This document shows, piece by piece, positions 51,801 through 60,032 of a stretch of 64,000 bases of DNA (the first letter of the stretch is position 1; each line of letters begins with the position of its first letter). Made by a program: the position numbers and the translations under genes. The DNA is from Todiramphus chloris collaris (Eukaryota; Chordata; Aves; Coraciiformes; Alcedinidae): the NCBI GenBank assembly GCA_025345505.1, contig JANVCC010009967.1, positions 1,625,689-1,689,688 on the forward strand, read 5' to 3'. Below the pieces are notes generated by a model that was not told the origin of the DNA, did no database searches, and was given only the letters and a program-made list of their open reading frames with translations.

Positions 51801-53088
51801 CTAGTAACTCTGCTTGGGTTTCCTTCCTCATGTATTATAGCTTCCTCCACATGCACTCTAGTAGGGCAGTACAGGAGGCTCTGTCCGTGTCCCAAGAAGC
51901 TTCTTGCCCCCTGGCAGCACCTTGCAGACATGCACCTTACTGGGAATGTACTGGGTCAATGCTGGGGAGATCTGTCACTGCCAATCTTGCGTAGGTGGCA
52001 GCTAATGGGGATATACCAGGGGAAGCTGGCAGAAAGTGGCTACTGTCCCTTTTCATTTATTTTTTGAGCAAGAGGGGGATTTTTCTGGCATTATGATTAT
52101 TGTCCACCTTCCAGTGGCCAAGTTCTGGGCTGCATTAATAATTGGGGTTCGTTGGCAGTCTGGGCAGGTATGGAGCTTCGCACCAACCTTTATAGCAAAC
52201 GTCGCGGCTGTATCCGGAGCCTGGATACAGGCTGGGTTTCTCCCACGTTGGCAAAGTGCTTTCAGCAGGCTCCAGACATTTCTGGCAGACAAGGAAGCAG
52301 CACTCTTCTGAGTCCAGATCAAGTCTGTAGTTCCATTTCGTGTCCTCAGCTTGGAAAAAGCTCAACCCAAGCAAATGCTTCCCAGGTATCCTTTCCCCAT
52401 GCAGTGCTTGGCACCCCAGGGGAGGGGTTGGTGGGAAGCAGGTCAGGATCACCCAAAGTGAGATCCTTTTTTTGGACGTATGTAATGGAAATATCTTTCA
52501 GGAGGAGAGACCTCCCGACCTTTGCATTAATCTCAAGAGCAGATGAATATCCAGCTGTCCTTGCATATAGTGAAATATAGCTGAAACAGCCAAATGCAAA
52601 GTAGAGTTAAATGTAGGGTTTGACCTGAATAACCTTTTAATTAGGAAGATAAATTTGTTGTAGCTTGACCTTAGTCCATGTTAGGAACCTGCTAATCATT
52701 TGACATACAGAGTGTATTAATGCTGCACTTAACTTGGCCATTGGTTTTATTACCTGGTTTTGGGAGCTTTTTCCCTCCCAAAGCATCAGTCTGCATCTTG
52801 TATGGTTTTCTTTTCTTTCTTTTTTTCCCATTCAGAACATGTAGCACACACTTGTACTTCTGTTCCTGTCCGCGTAGAGTATTGCCTTAAACAGATCAGT
52901 TCTGTTGTGGTTTGTTTTGGGTTTTCTTTTTTCTACCATCAGTTTATGCATTAATTTATTTTAAAAATGTGGGTTTGTTTTTTTTGTTTTTCAAAGACAT
53001 GAAACATGTATAATATTTTTTTTTTAACATGTCCATTGCAGTATTTATCATTGTTACTGGTTGTGTGTAGTGTAACAGAATTAATGAT

Positions 53089-53094
53089 ATTAAA
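53089..53094 (+). terminator. FAM219A: Candidate distal poly(A) signal ATTAAA
   Basis: ATTAAA, the commonest variant signal, lies at the end of a U-rich block just before the sequence changes to G+C-rich intergenic DNA. In human the FAM219A 3' end lies close to the start of C9orf24; here this signal is about 1.45 kb before the SPMIP6 start codon. Confidence 0.45.
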
Positions 53095-53330
53095 AAGCAT
53101 ACATATGAAAACCAGCCTGCCAGCCTTCGTCATTGGAGCGAACCGGGGTGAGAGGGTACGAACTGCACCATCCCCTCTGTGTCCCCAGCAACCAGGGATA
53201 TCGAAACCGGGGGGTGTCAGTGGCTCGTGCTGGCCGCCTGTCTGGTGCAGGATTAGTTCTCCCCACAACCCAGAGGCTTGGAGTCTATGCAGAGTGGAGC
53301 TCCCCAGATCTGTGCTCTGGAGTGCTGCAA

Positions 53331-53425
53331 GGGCACGGAGCTGGGTGAGGGGTGGGCACAGAGCTGGGTGAGGGGTGGGCATGGAGCTGGGTGGGAGGGG
53401 TGGGCATGGAGCTGGGTGATGGGTG
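53331..53425. repeat. Minisatellite, 22-26 bp unit, four copies
   Basis: Imperfect units of the form GGAGCTGGGTGAGGGGTGGG are repeated four times, with spacer changes CAC, CAT and GAGG. The array is G-rich on the plus strand and lies between FAM219A and SPMIP6. The open frames on both strands here are repeat artefacts. Confidence 0.9.
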
Positions 53426-53429
53426 ACAC

Positions 53430-54549
53430 ACACCCCTGTGTCTCCCAGCCTCCCACTGGCTCTCAGGAGAGGCTGGAGCTGATGGAGAGCCCAACCAGCA
53501 GGGTGTGAAGATCAAAGGCAGCTGGCTTTCTTCATTTCGTCCCTAATGGTGCATGAATCACGTTTGCCTGGAGGCATTCGAGTACCCCAGGGTGTCCAGC
53601 CCCACCACCACCCACAGCAAACAGAGCAGGGCTGTGCAAACCCTTCAGGGGGGTGGGTTGTCATTCATCCTGCCAAGATGGACATGGGGCTTCACCTGTT
53701 ATCTCCAAAGTCGTGGCAGCAGAGGGGCTGGAGCCAGGAGCAGAGCAGGACTTCTGTTTGGCACTGTGTTACAAGCCAGGCCAGAGCAGGGTTACTGCAG
53801 GAGCAGGGATTTCTGCTCCACTCCCCAGCTCTGGGAAAAGCCAATCCAGTTCATGCAGACCCTGCCCTGACGTGACCCAGCTGCCTCTATGCACCGAGAT
53901 GGGTGAGGATTGCTCTCTCTGACTGCAGAGCGCATCACTCAGGCAAGAACAAACAATACACATAGGATCACCTAAATCCACCTTTTTTAATTAAAAAGGG
54001 GAGACAGAGCAGGTGATAATTCCCTGGCTATGTCAGCAGGCTGGGACAGCGGTGCCAGGTGCCATGTCCCAGGCACTGGCTGCACTCGTGTGATGCTGCA
54101 TGCATGCAGCTGGCTCGCTGCAGGATTTCCAAGGACATACGGGAGAGAGGGGCTGGAAAAGCCACCATCACTGCTCCTGTACCACCCCCTCCCCCCCCGA
54201 AATAAAATTATCTTGACTAGGACCAGCTGAAGCTGTTTCCTGCCATTGTTAAGGCGCTTGCCTGCAGGAGGGGAGGAAGCCTGGAGCCAGGACAAAGCCA
54301 GAAGGGTGCAGCCAGTGGAGCAACCCCGGCAGCAATTGCTGTGCCCTAGGCTAGAACCAGAGCCACCAAATTGCCCCAGCTCCCACACTGTGACATCACT
54401 GATCACATAAGCACCGCCCTGGGCTGGCAGAGCAGTGGCACCAGCCCAGTTGCCTTGCAAGCCCCCAGCCCCACGTCGGGCTGCTCATCCAGTGGGGCAT
54501 CCCCTGGACCACCTGGGACTCCACTTCCATCCCCGAGGGCTGCTGCACC
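53430..54549 (+). promoter_or_regulatory. SPMIP6: Intergenic region and likely SPMIP6 promoter
   Basis: This G+C-rich spacer separates the FAM219A tail from the SPMIP6 ATG. Its last 160 bases contain TGACATCA near 54391, one base from a CRE (TGACGTCA), and GTTGCCTTGCAAG at 54449-54461, an X-box-like element of the RFX type. CREM and RFX2 drive many spermatid and cilium genes, so both fit the expected expression of SPMIP6. An AATAAA at 54201-54206 has no assigned gene. No TATA box was identified and the transcription start is not fixed. Confidence 0.4.
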
Positions 54550-54687
54550 ATGTTCCTCTTCTCCAGAAAACACAAGACCCCCGTCAGCACTTACACGGAC
54601 TCCTACCGTCCTCCGTGCTCTATCAAAAAGAACATCCGAGATGAGGACTTACAGCCGATTTGGAAAGAAAACAAGTTTGTGACGGAG
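54550..54687 (+). CDS. SPMIP6: SPMIP6 (C9orf24/SMRP1) exon 1
   Basis: This starts a six-exon gene for sperm microtubule inner protein 6, known in mammals as spermatid-specific manchette-related protein 1. It associates with the manchette and with axonemal microtubules of developing sperm. The exon starts with MFLFSRKHKTPVSTYTDSYR, matching the mammalian start MFLFSRK-TP-STY-DSYR closely, and continues with SIKKNI and an acidic ENKFVTE end. The start is chosen because it matches the family N-terminus. The donor is GAG|GTAAAT at 54688, phase 0. The complete coding sequence (138+145+113+46+182+96 bases) gives 239 residues, somewhat shorter than the human 262. There is no signal peptide or membrane segment. 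Exons 1-3 and 5 are well conserved; exons 4 and 6 diverge. Confidence 0.93.
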
Positions 54688-55847
54688 GTAAATGCCTCAG
54701 GAAGAGGAAACCTCAGGGTCCCTACCCCTACCCAGCTACAGTTGCTCAGTGCTGGAAAGGCGGGTGGCACAGGGACTCGTGGGATGCCTCGCATGTGTGT
54801 GATGGGGGGGTTCACGCTGCCTGGTTAGGAAAACATTTCGACACCCTACAGCCTGTGCTCCCTGTCTTCTTGCTGCCTGGAGCTGCACACCACAGTGGCT
54901 TCAGACTCTCAGGGTTTGCAGTCACCAGCACAAGCTCTCACGTCTCAGCCCTGTCCATCAGTAGGTTTCAGAGGGACAGGATCTGCTGAGGAAGGGGAAA
55001 CTCGGGCAGCAGCAGGGCTCAGCCCAGGGCTGCTGTGTGGAGATGATGGGGGTGAGGGGAGATCTGATGGCTCTCAGAGCTGCTCCAACACACAGCCCTC
55101 TCAACTTGGGGGCCTTCCATGCTGGGGGGAGTGTGGGAAGGGCCAGGGGGAAATCTGAGCACCAAAAAAACCCCTCCCAGCCCTGGTCCTGGGTAAGGAG
55201 GGATCCCTGAGCTGTGACCTCACTGCACTCCCACTGTCTGTGGGACATGCATCTTTCCCTACTCGGGCTAACAGGCATGCAGGCTCTGAAGCAAAGCACG
55301 CTGCAACTGGCTGGTCCCTTGCAGCTTCGTTAGCATGTGCATTAAAACGAAGGAGCCAGCAGAGGGCATGGAGGGAGATGTCACCACTGTGCACCTACGT
55401 GAAGCTCATTCAAGCAGAGCACATGTCTGCCCTGCAAGATCCCAGCCCTCTTGGGCTTTGCCAGTTGTAGGACATTGATTTTGTCCTGTAACTGCCTTCC
55501 CAACCTCTGCTAGCCCCATACCTGTCAATCACAGTGCATTCACCCTATCTCCCACTCTGCAAAGTGCCCAGATGCTTATGGGCATCCTGGGTGCAGGGGT
55601 AGAGGAGCCAGTGATGCCCAGCCATCCTCCATCCCCTGGTTTCAGGTGAGTGGGAAGCTTGGGGCATGGATGACGGTGGTGTTACAATCCCCTTGCACAC
55701 TCAAAGCAAAGAGAAGCTTGGTGCTTGGATCTCCAGCTGCGTCTCCAGCCCTCCCCAGTAATCAGCTTCACCATGTGCCCCAAGGGCTGTGAAGGCAGAT
55801 GCTGTCACATGGTCTGGCTGTCTCTGTCCACTTCCTGCTGTCTGTAG
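54688..55847 (+). other. SPMIP6: SPMIP6 intron 1
   Basis: This 1.16-kb G+C-rich intron has no repeat or additional exon recognised. It ends CTTCCTGCTGTCTGTAG before exon 2. Confidence 0.85.
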
Positions 55848-55992
55848 GGATTAAGGATGCCCCCCGTGCAAAATCCCACGAGCCAAGGTCAGTCGGAGCA
55901 GCTGACGAAGACGGCAATGCAGATGTACTACAGGAACACCATTGACCCCAGCTCCTACAGACCCTGGAAGTACTGGCTGGACAGGTCCGAAG
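55848..55992 (+). CDS. SPMIP6: SPMIP6 exon 2
   Basis: The acceptor CTGTAG ends at 55847. The exon is in frame with exon 1 and reads GLRMPPVQNP, then QLTKTAMQMYYRNTIDPSSY and RPWKYWLDRSE. It aligns with the mammalian block that has K-A-Q---YR-SI---Y-P-KYWL. Aromatic residues at short intervals are typical of microtubule inner proteins that thread along tubulin. The donor GAAG|GTACTG at 55993 leaves phase 1. Confidence 0.9.
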
Positions 55993-56527
55993 GTACTGCT
56001 GAGGTCCTAGCTGTCCCCTGTGCCACATGGAACACACCTGCATGGGGTTGGGGGGCTGAAGGTGCTGGCAGTCACTTGGCTCATAACCCTTTTGCATCCT
56101 GCTTGCCCACCACAGTGGTGAAGGGACCTTCTCTCGGCATCTGCGCTTGTAGCTTGTAGCTTTGCTGCAGGTGCCCATCCCTATACTGAGACTGTCCCTG
56201 TCCCAGAGATGGCCACAGGTCCCCAGGGTCCTCTCCCCTAATTACTCCCTGGTTGTAGGTTCTGTCTTGGGGGCACTTTCCTGGCACTCCATAGGCCCCA
56301 GGGACCAATGCCCTGCATAGGCAGGACAAGTGACCAATGAGCTGAAAGTAGTTGGTGTCACCTCCATCACATGTCCTTAACAAGGACCTGGGAGCAGCTC
56401 CTCTCACATGCCCCCTGGCCCTATGGCATTGTGTTCTGGGGGGGAAGGGGAACAGTCAGGACTCTCCATGTGTCTCCCCACATCCCCAGCATCACAGACA
56501 CCCCTGCCTGTCACTTTTGCATTGCAG
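55993..56527 (+). other. SPMIP6: SPMIP6 intron 2
   Basis: This 535-base intron has no recognised repeat and ends ACTTTTGCATTGCAG. Confidence 0.85.
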
Positions 56528-56640
56528 AGAAGCACAACCCGGTTTTTGTCAATGAGGATAAATATGTCACCTGGAGAACAGGTCCCTACAACAGCGCAGC
56601 CTGGAATAAGCACTCCTCTTACCTCCCCCTCCTGCCCAAG
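56528..56640 (+). CDS. SPMIP6: SPMIP6 exon 3
   Basis: The exon begins with AG, completing Glu, and reads KHNPVFVNEDKYVTWRTGPY, then NSAAWNKHSSYLPLLPK. It matches the mammalian TWR-PYNS---NK---YLP-LPK block very well. The donor AAG|GTAGAG at 56641 is a weaker site (GTAGAG), phase 0. Reading past it hits a stop after six codons (56659-56661), so failure to splice would truncate the protein. Confidence 0.92.
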
Positions 56641-56757
56641 GTAGAGTCCAGCCCCACCTAGTTCCCCCAGACTAGAGCTGCCTCAGGTGCCACCAGCACC
56701 TCAGGCTCTGCAGCAGAAGTGTGCCAACCCTGCAAGAGCTTCCATCACTCCTTGCAG

Positions 56758-56803
56758 GAAACAAGGATGGAGACCCCAAAAGTCATCTGCCTCACTCCAT
56801 TTG
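56758..56803 (+). CDS. SPMIP6: SPMIP6 exon 4, 46-base small exon
   Basis: The exon lies between CTCCTTGCAG and TTTG|GTAACT and reads ETRMETPKVICLTPF plus one base. Two points support it. ETRMET matches the mammalian EARMET at the equivalent position, and its phase-1 end is the only way to enter exon 5 in frame; joining exon 3 directly to exon 5 meets a stop within a few codons. The bird version is about ten residues shorter here than human. Confidence 0.8.
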
Positions 56804-56922
56804 GTAACTACCCTCACCTTGTCCCTGTACTGTGGCTGTAGCTATGTCTATGCCATCCTGGTGTCCATCCGGGCTATGGCTGCTCTTCCTCACCCTTACA
56901 TTCACCCTCTCTCCACTTGCAG

Positions 56923-57104
56923 AGAAGAACGTGGTAGTTGACAAGCTGCACAGGCTGCCCGTGTACACCATGGGGGGAAGGGGACCTTTGCAAGGCTACT
57001 ACAGCCCTTGCTCTGGGCGCCACTACTTTCTGCGAGGGATGGATTACTACGCTGATGGGTCCGCGGCCATCAGAAGGCATCTCCACTCACTGGGAGAGAG
57101 GGCT
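56923..57104 (+). CDS. SPMIP6: SPMIP6 exon 5, CSGRHY core
   Basis: After CACTTGCAG the exon completes Glu and reads KNVVVDKLHRLPVYTMGGRG, then GYYSPCSGRHYFLRGMDYYA and DGSAAIRRHLHSLGERA. The CSGRHY-LRGMDYYA motif is the strongest family signature and is almost unchanged from mammals. The donor GCT|GTAAGG at 57105 leaves phase 0. Confidence 0.93.
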
Positions 57105-57246
57105 GTAAGGTTGGGATGGTGTCGGGTGGGATGGGATGGGCTGTGCTGGACGGGAGGGGTTGCCTGGCATTGGGATGAGCTGGGAGGGACATCACCTCCT
57201 TTTTCCTCAGGACCACAGCTCACCCTTCTTCCTGTGTGTCTTGCAG

Positions 57247-57342
57247 GAGTGTTCCATCCTGCAGCTACAGCCCCAGAGCGATGTGCTGTGTGTCTACACA
57301 TCACCTCCAACCATCCAACCTGTACTACTCCACCTCTCCTAG
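57247..57342 (+). CDS. SPMIP6: SPMIP6 exon 6 and stop
   Basis: The acceptor CTTGCAG ends at 57246. The exon reads ECSILQLQPQSDVLCVYTSP, then PTIQPVLLHLS and TAG at 57340-57342. It corresponds to the mammalian C-terminus (a --AVCCY-SPAVILP--- pattern). Conservation is low apart from the V-C-Y--P core, so the assignment rests on phase and position. A TTTAATAAG about 55 bases on is a weak poly(A) candidate. Confidence 0.83.
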   Translation, partial: ECSILQLQPQSDVLCVYTSPPTIQPVLLHLS

Positions 57343-58558
57343 GTGAGGACAGGTGAAGCGGACGGACCATTCCAAGCCAGTTGCCCACAGCCTGTTATTT
57401 AATAAGCCTGTTGTTTTTCCCTAATGCCAGCCAGCTGCTAGCTCTGTTTCCATCAGAGTTTCACACAAATGCCTCAAGGGGCTTTTCTGTGGTCAATGGT
57501 GCAGGCTACAGCCCAAGTGGTAGCAGGGCCCATCACGGTGCCCATGCCAGCAGCAATGCAGCTGCTGCACCTCCCATCTCACACACTAAGTGATCGTGCC
57601 CAGAGAGGACAGGACACCATTGCCCTGCTGAGCTGTGGAGCATGTTCTTGCTACCTGTGGAGAAGCAGCTGACGAATTCACTTCCAGGACAGGTGTTTCT
57701 ATGCTTGGTCTCATCCAGCAGTCCCTGGGACTGTACACCACCTGAAATCTTGTTGGTGTCCCCGAGCCCTGCTGCAAGTGTCTTAGCACGTCCCAGATTT
57801 TGAGGCCACATCAGTGTTTCTCCTGCTGCTCTTGTATTTTGTGTTTGCACTGCTTGCTTTTCTTATCCAAGAACCCCTTCCCTGGTCACGTTGTTCGTGA
57901 TGTGGTAATCAGCCTTGTCCCTCACAGGTCTGGCAGCATTTTTTAACCCTCACATGTTTACCTTTAGGATAAAGGCAAAAAGCTGAGGCAGCTTTTTTCA
58001 GCCCTGGGGAAGCAGTGAGGGGAGTGGGGAGGCTGTTTTAGCTTAGTCATCACTCTGCTACTGTATCACCCCCCCCCCGGGCCAAAATTAGGCATCAGGC
58101 TTTGCAGAAAATGTATATAATTCACTTTAAATTCCTGAGCCAAGAAACTAAAACCCAATGAGAACAAACACGGAGCAGTGGGTTCCTCACAGATGTCCAT
58201 AGATGGGCCTCAGCAAGATGTTTCTCAAGGACTTTTCCACCAAGAAAAGTGGCGGATTTTCCTGGGCTGGCACGGCTCTGGGAATGAAAATTTTGGGAAA
58301 ATGAGAGCTCAAGAGAGACTGCATGTTTGCCAGGTGGGAGACCCACTGGACGTAGCTCACCAAGATGCCAATGCCAGGGAGCTTCAGCTCTTCTTCCCAG
58401 GCGTCCTTTTGGCCTCAGTACCCAAAGACACACACTAAAGTGGGGCAGTTGCATGTCTGCTGCTCACCCCTAAACAATGCTGGCAGCCAGAAGCAAGCTT
58501 CCAGCTCTTCTTCCTCACAGGAGCCTCTCATGGCTGATAACTTTACGTGCTCTTCTAG
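57343..58558 (+). other. SPMIP6 3' flank
   Basis: This 1.2 kb contains a weak AATAAG near 57400, a C-run at 58069-58078, and otherwise unremarkable sequence. No strong poly(A) signal follows the SPMIP6 stop closely, which leaves room for read-through to the exon-like block at 58559 that does have ATTAAA. Confidence 0.5.
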
Positions 58559-58664
58559 GTGGGATACGAGCCACTTCGTGACGATAGGAGGAGTCCAGAG
58601 AGGCAGCTACATCATCCACCCGGAGTTTGCCTCAGAGGCTCACTCTGCCCCAAGGCAACGCTGA
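58559..58664 (+). CDS. Orphan terminal-exon candidate
   Basis: The acceptor-like GTGCTCTTCTAG ends at 58558. After one leading base the frame reads WDTSHFVTIGGVQRGSYIIH, then PEFASEAHSAPRQR and TGA at 58662-58664. An ATTAAA follows at 58684-58689, only 20 bases after the stop. The peptide, with regular aromatic and Gly residues, looks like real protein and has the flavour of axonemal inner proteins, but I do not recognise it. It needs an incoming phase-2 exon, which none of the SPMIP6 exons provides. A second frame from the same acceptor (phase 0, joinable to SPMIP6 exon 5 or 3) is also open, so this could be an alternative SPMIP6 end or the last exon of another gene. Confidence 0.35.
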
Positions 58665-58683
58665 GGAGCGAAGATGAGCTTTC

Positions 58684-58689
58684 ATTAAA
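58684..58689 (+). terminator. Poly(A) signal ATTAAA
   Basis: ATTAAA lies 20 bases after the stop of the orphan exon candidate, with a pyrimidine-rich CCTCTCAGACTCTTTTCTAC segment beyond it. It could serve that exon or SPMIP6 read-through transcripts. Confidence 0.4.
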
Positions 58690-59211
58690 AGTGGCTTGAG
58701 CAACCATTCCTCTCAGACTCTTTTCTACAGGCTTGGGAAGTTCCTGGGAAGGGGAGGGAGAAACTTGAGCAACTGCTGGCTTGGTGGGCAATTTAACCAG
58801 AAGCTGTTATGCTGCCACTACCTGCAAGCGAGAAACCAAGAAAGCACGCAAGGAAAAGCTCTTGGAGAGCAGTAACACAGACAGAAATAGAAGCAGTCGT
58901 TGATGCCCATGTTTGTCAGCTTCATGCTGGGCTGCTTAGGACGTGCTTGATTTTGCCAGATTATCCAGGAAGAGCTGCCATCCATCTGGGATAGCGAGCA
59001 CGGACACGGGCTAAATAAGGAGGGGCATTTGAAAGCAGCACATAGTTACTGAAGGCATGAAATGCCCTTGTCTGACTGAGGCCTGAGAGCCCAGTGTCAG
59101 CAGGGAACACCACCCGGGGCCCCCCACGTGTGCTGCAGATGATAAACCCAGGAGGCTGCGGTGCCCACGGGAGAGTCCCTGCAGCACGGAGCCGTCTGGA
59201 GCTCCACGTAC

Positions 59212-59229
59212 AAAAAAAAAAAAAAAAAA
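59212..59229. repeat. 18-base A-run
   Basis: An unbroken A-tract sits immediately upstream of the CpG-rich promoter block. No element body precedes it. Confidence 0.9.
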
Positions 59230-59399
59230 CGTTACAACCCCACTGCGGTCCCAACGCCTGAGCCCCACCAGTGCCAAACCCCAGCACAGCCCCAGCGGCA
59301 CCCCAACCCCCAGCTGCCCCCGGGCAGCCTCAGGGACCCCAAACCGCCAGCAGACACCGGGGCTGGTGCTGCCGCCGCCGGGAAAACGGCGGGGAGCGA

Positions 59400-59462
59400 A
59401 CTACAGCTCCCGGCGGGGACCGAACTACAGCTCCCGGCAGGGACCGAACTACAGCTCCCGGC
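59400..59462 (+). promoter_or_regulatory. Three tandem ZNF143/THAP11-type sites
   Basis: The sequence ACTACAGCTCCCGGC occurs exactly at 59400-59414, 59424-59438 and 59448-59462, with a constant 24-base period and linkers GGGGACCGA and AGGGACCGA. It fits the ZNF143/Staf SBS core ACTACANNTCCC followed by a purine-rich GC end. All three face the same way and lie 220-285 bases before the ATG. Confidence 0.85.
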
Positions 59463-59492
59463 GGGGATCGCCGCGCCGGGGCGGGGCGCGAT

Positions 59493-59558
59493 GGGGCTGG
59501 GAGAGCCGGGGCTGGATCCGGGGCTGGGAGAGCCGGGGCTGGGAGAGCCGGGGCTGGA
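59493..59558. repeat. GC-rich minisatellite in promoter
   Basis: Units of about 15-17 bases built on GGGAGAGCCGGGGCT recur three to four times, with one variant carrying GGATCC. Repeated G-runs of 3-4 make the plus strand a strong G-quadruplex candidate. The array sits between the ZNF143 sites and the CCAAT box. Confidence 0.85.
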
Positions 59559-59599
59559 ATCGGGGCGGGCCGGGTCCGGGGCGGGGCCCCGGCGAGCGC

Positions 59600-59604
59600 C
59601 CAAT
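59600..59604 (+). promoter_or_regulatory. CCAAT box
   Basis: CCAAT lies in GAGCGCCCAATCCCGG, about 80 bases before the ATG and at a usual distance upstream of a start site in the 59640-59680 range. It is a probable NF-Y site. Confidence 0.6.
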
Positions 59605-59684
59605 CCCGGAACCGTGTCGGGCTGAGAGCGGCCCCGTTCCCGGCGTGTCCCCGCCCCGCTCCCCGCGCCGCTCAGAGCCCAGCC

Positions 59685-59701
59685 ATGGCCCGGTGCCGCC
59701 G
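59685..59701 (+). CDS. First coding exon candidate, unidentified gene
   Basis: ATG in strong context (G at -3, G at +4) is followed by five codons reading MARCR and two further bases, then the near-perfect donor G|GTAAGT at 59702. The phase is 2. The exon is so short that the product cannot be recognised, and the ATG might instead lie in a noncoding first exon. A phase-compatible block at 59940-60032 could be the next exon. Confidence 0.4.
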
Positions 59702-59939
59702 GTAAGTGTGCGGGCTCCGGGGGCTGCCCTCCGGGGCAGGATGCGGCAGCCCCTGGGGCAGGTTCTTGGGGTGCATCCCCGGCACGGAGCGGGGTGGGTA
59801 GGGTGGGTGTGGGGTGCGGGGACGGAGGCAGGCAAAGGGGCTGCCTCGCCCCGCAGACCCCAGGCAGCAGGGTCGGGCTGGGCAAGGCCCGCGGGGAGCC
59901 GTGTGTCAGCGCAAACCTGCACCCTGACCTTGGGTGTAG

Positions 59940-60032
59940 GGGGCCGCACGAGTTTTTCTTGCGACGATGGGCAGGAGTCTTGCCACACGCAGAAGATCAC
60001 CCTGGAAGAGCGTCCCCGGCTTCACTTGGAAG
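59940..60032 (+). CDS. Possible second exon of the unidentified gene
   Basis: The acceptor-like CCTTGGGTGTAG ends at 59939. Joined to the phase-2 end at 59701 the frame reads R, then GPHEFFLRRWAGVLPHAEDH and PGRASPASLG, and reaches AAG|GTGCAG at 60033. The frame fits and the joined start (MARCRRGPHEFFLRRW) is Arg-rich with few acids, like a mitochondrial presequence. However, the acceptor's pyrimidine tract is poor, the donor is only fair, and I recognise no family. It is recorded as a weak candidate. Confidence 0.2.

Larger units (their letters stand above)
44220..53110 (+). other. FAM219A: FAM219A 3'UTR and/or downstream flank
   Basis: No coding exon is visible in these 8.9 kb. An early poly(A) signal (AATAAA, 44867-44872) would give a 3'UTR of about 670 bases. 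The last 500 bases (52600-53110) turn U-rich, with long T-runs, an AACATGTATAATA segment and a final ATTAAA at 53089. They look like the conserved end of a vertebrate 3'UTR, and G+C rises sharply just after. Whether the whole stretch is one UTR or mostly intergenic cannot be decided from sequence. A perfect hairpin lies at 45776-45814. No interspersed repeat was recognised, which is notable given the repeat density of the introns. Confidence 0.45.
59240..59701 (+). promoter_or_regulatory. CpG-island promoter of an unidentified plus-strand gene
   Basis: G+C content and CpG frequency jump here compared with everything to the left. In order the block contains three ZNF143-type sites (59400-59462), GC boxes (GGGGCGGGGC near 59476 and again near 59578), a minisatellite (59493-59558), a CCAAT box (59600-59604) and a pyrimidine-rich start region, then ATG at 59685 in GCCATGG context and a strong donor GTAAGT. 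There is no TATA box. This architecture is typical of a housekeeping promoter. By human gene order MYORG is the expected gene, but its coding region is not in the window. Confidence 0.75.

Noticed and set aside
53253..53515. His/Pro-rich frames on the minus strand
   Set aside because: Periodic HPSPSSVPTPHPAPC-like residues are a translation of the 22-26 bp minisatellite.
54201..54206. AATAAA as FAM219A terminator
   Set aside because: It lies in G+C-rich spacer well past the U-rich block that looks like the true end, with no transcript evidence linking it.
57842..58454. Possible upstream exon for the orphan terminal exon
   Set aside because: Frames on both strands were examined; none combined a good donor of phase 2 with protein-like sequence.
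59232..59885. 217-codon open frame on the minus strand across the CpG island
   Set aside because: Composition is dominated by Pro, Gly, Arg and Ala from GC-rich repeats. It crosses the ZNF143 array and minisatellite and has no recognisable motif.
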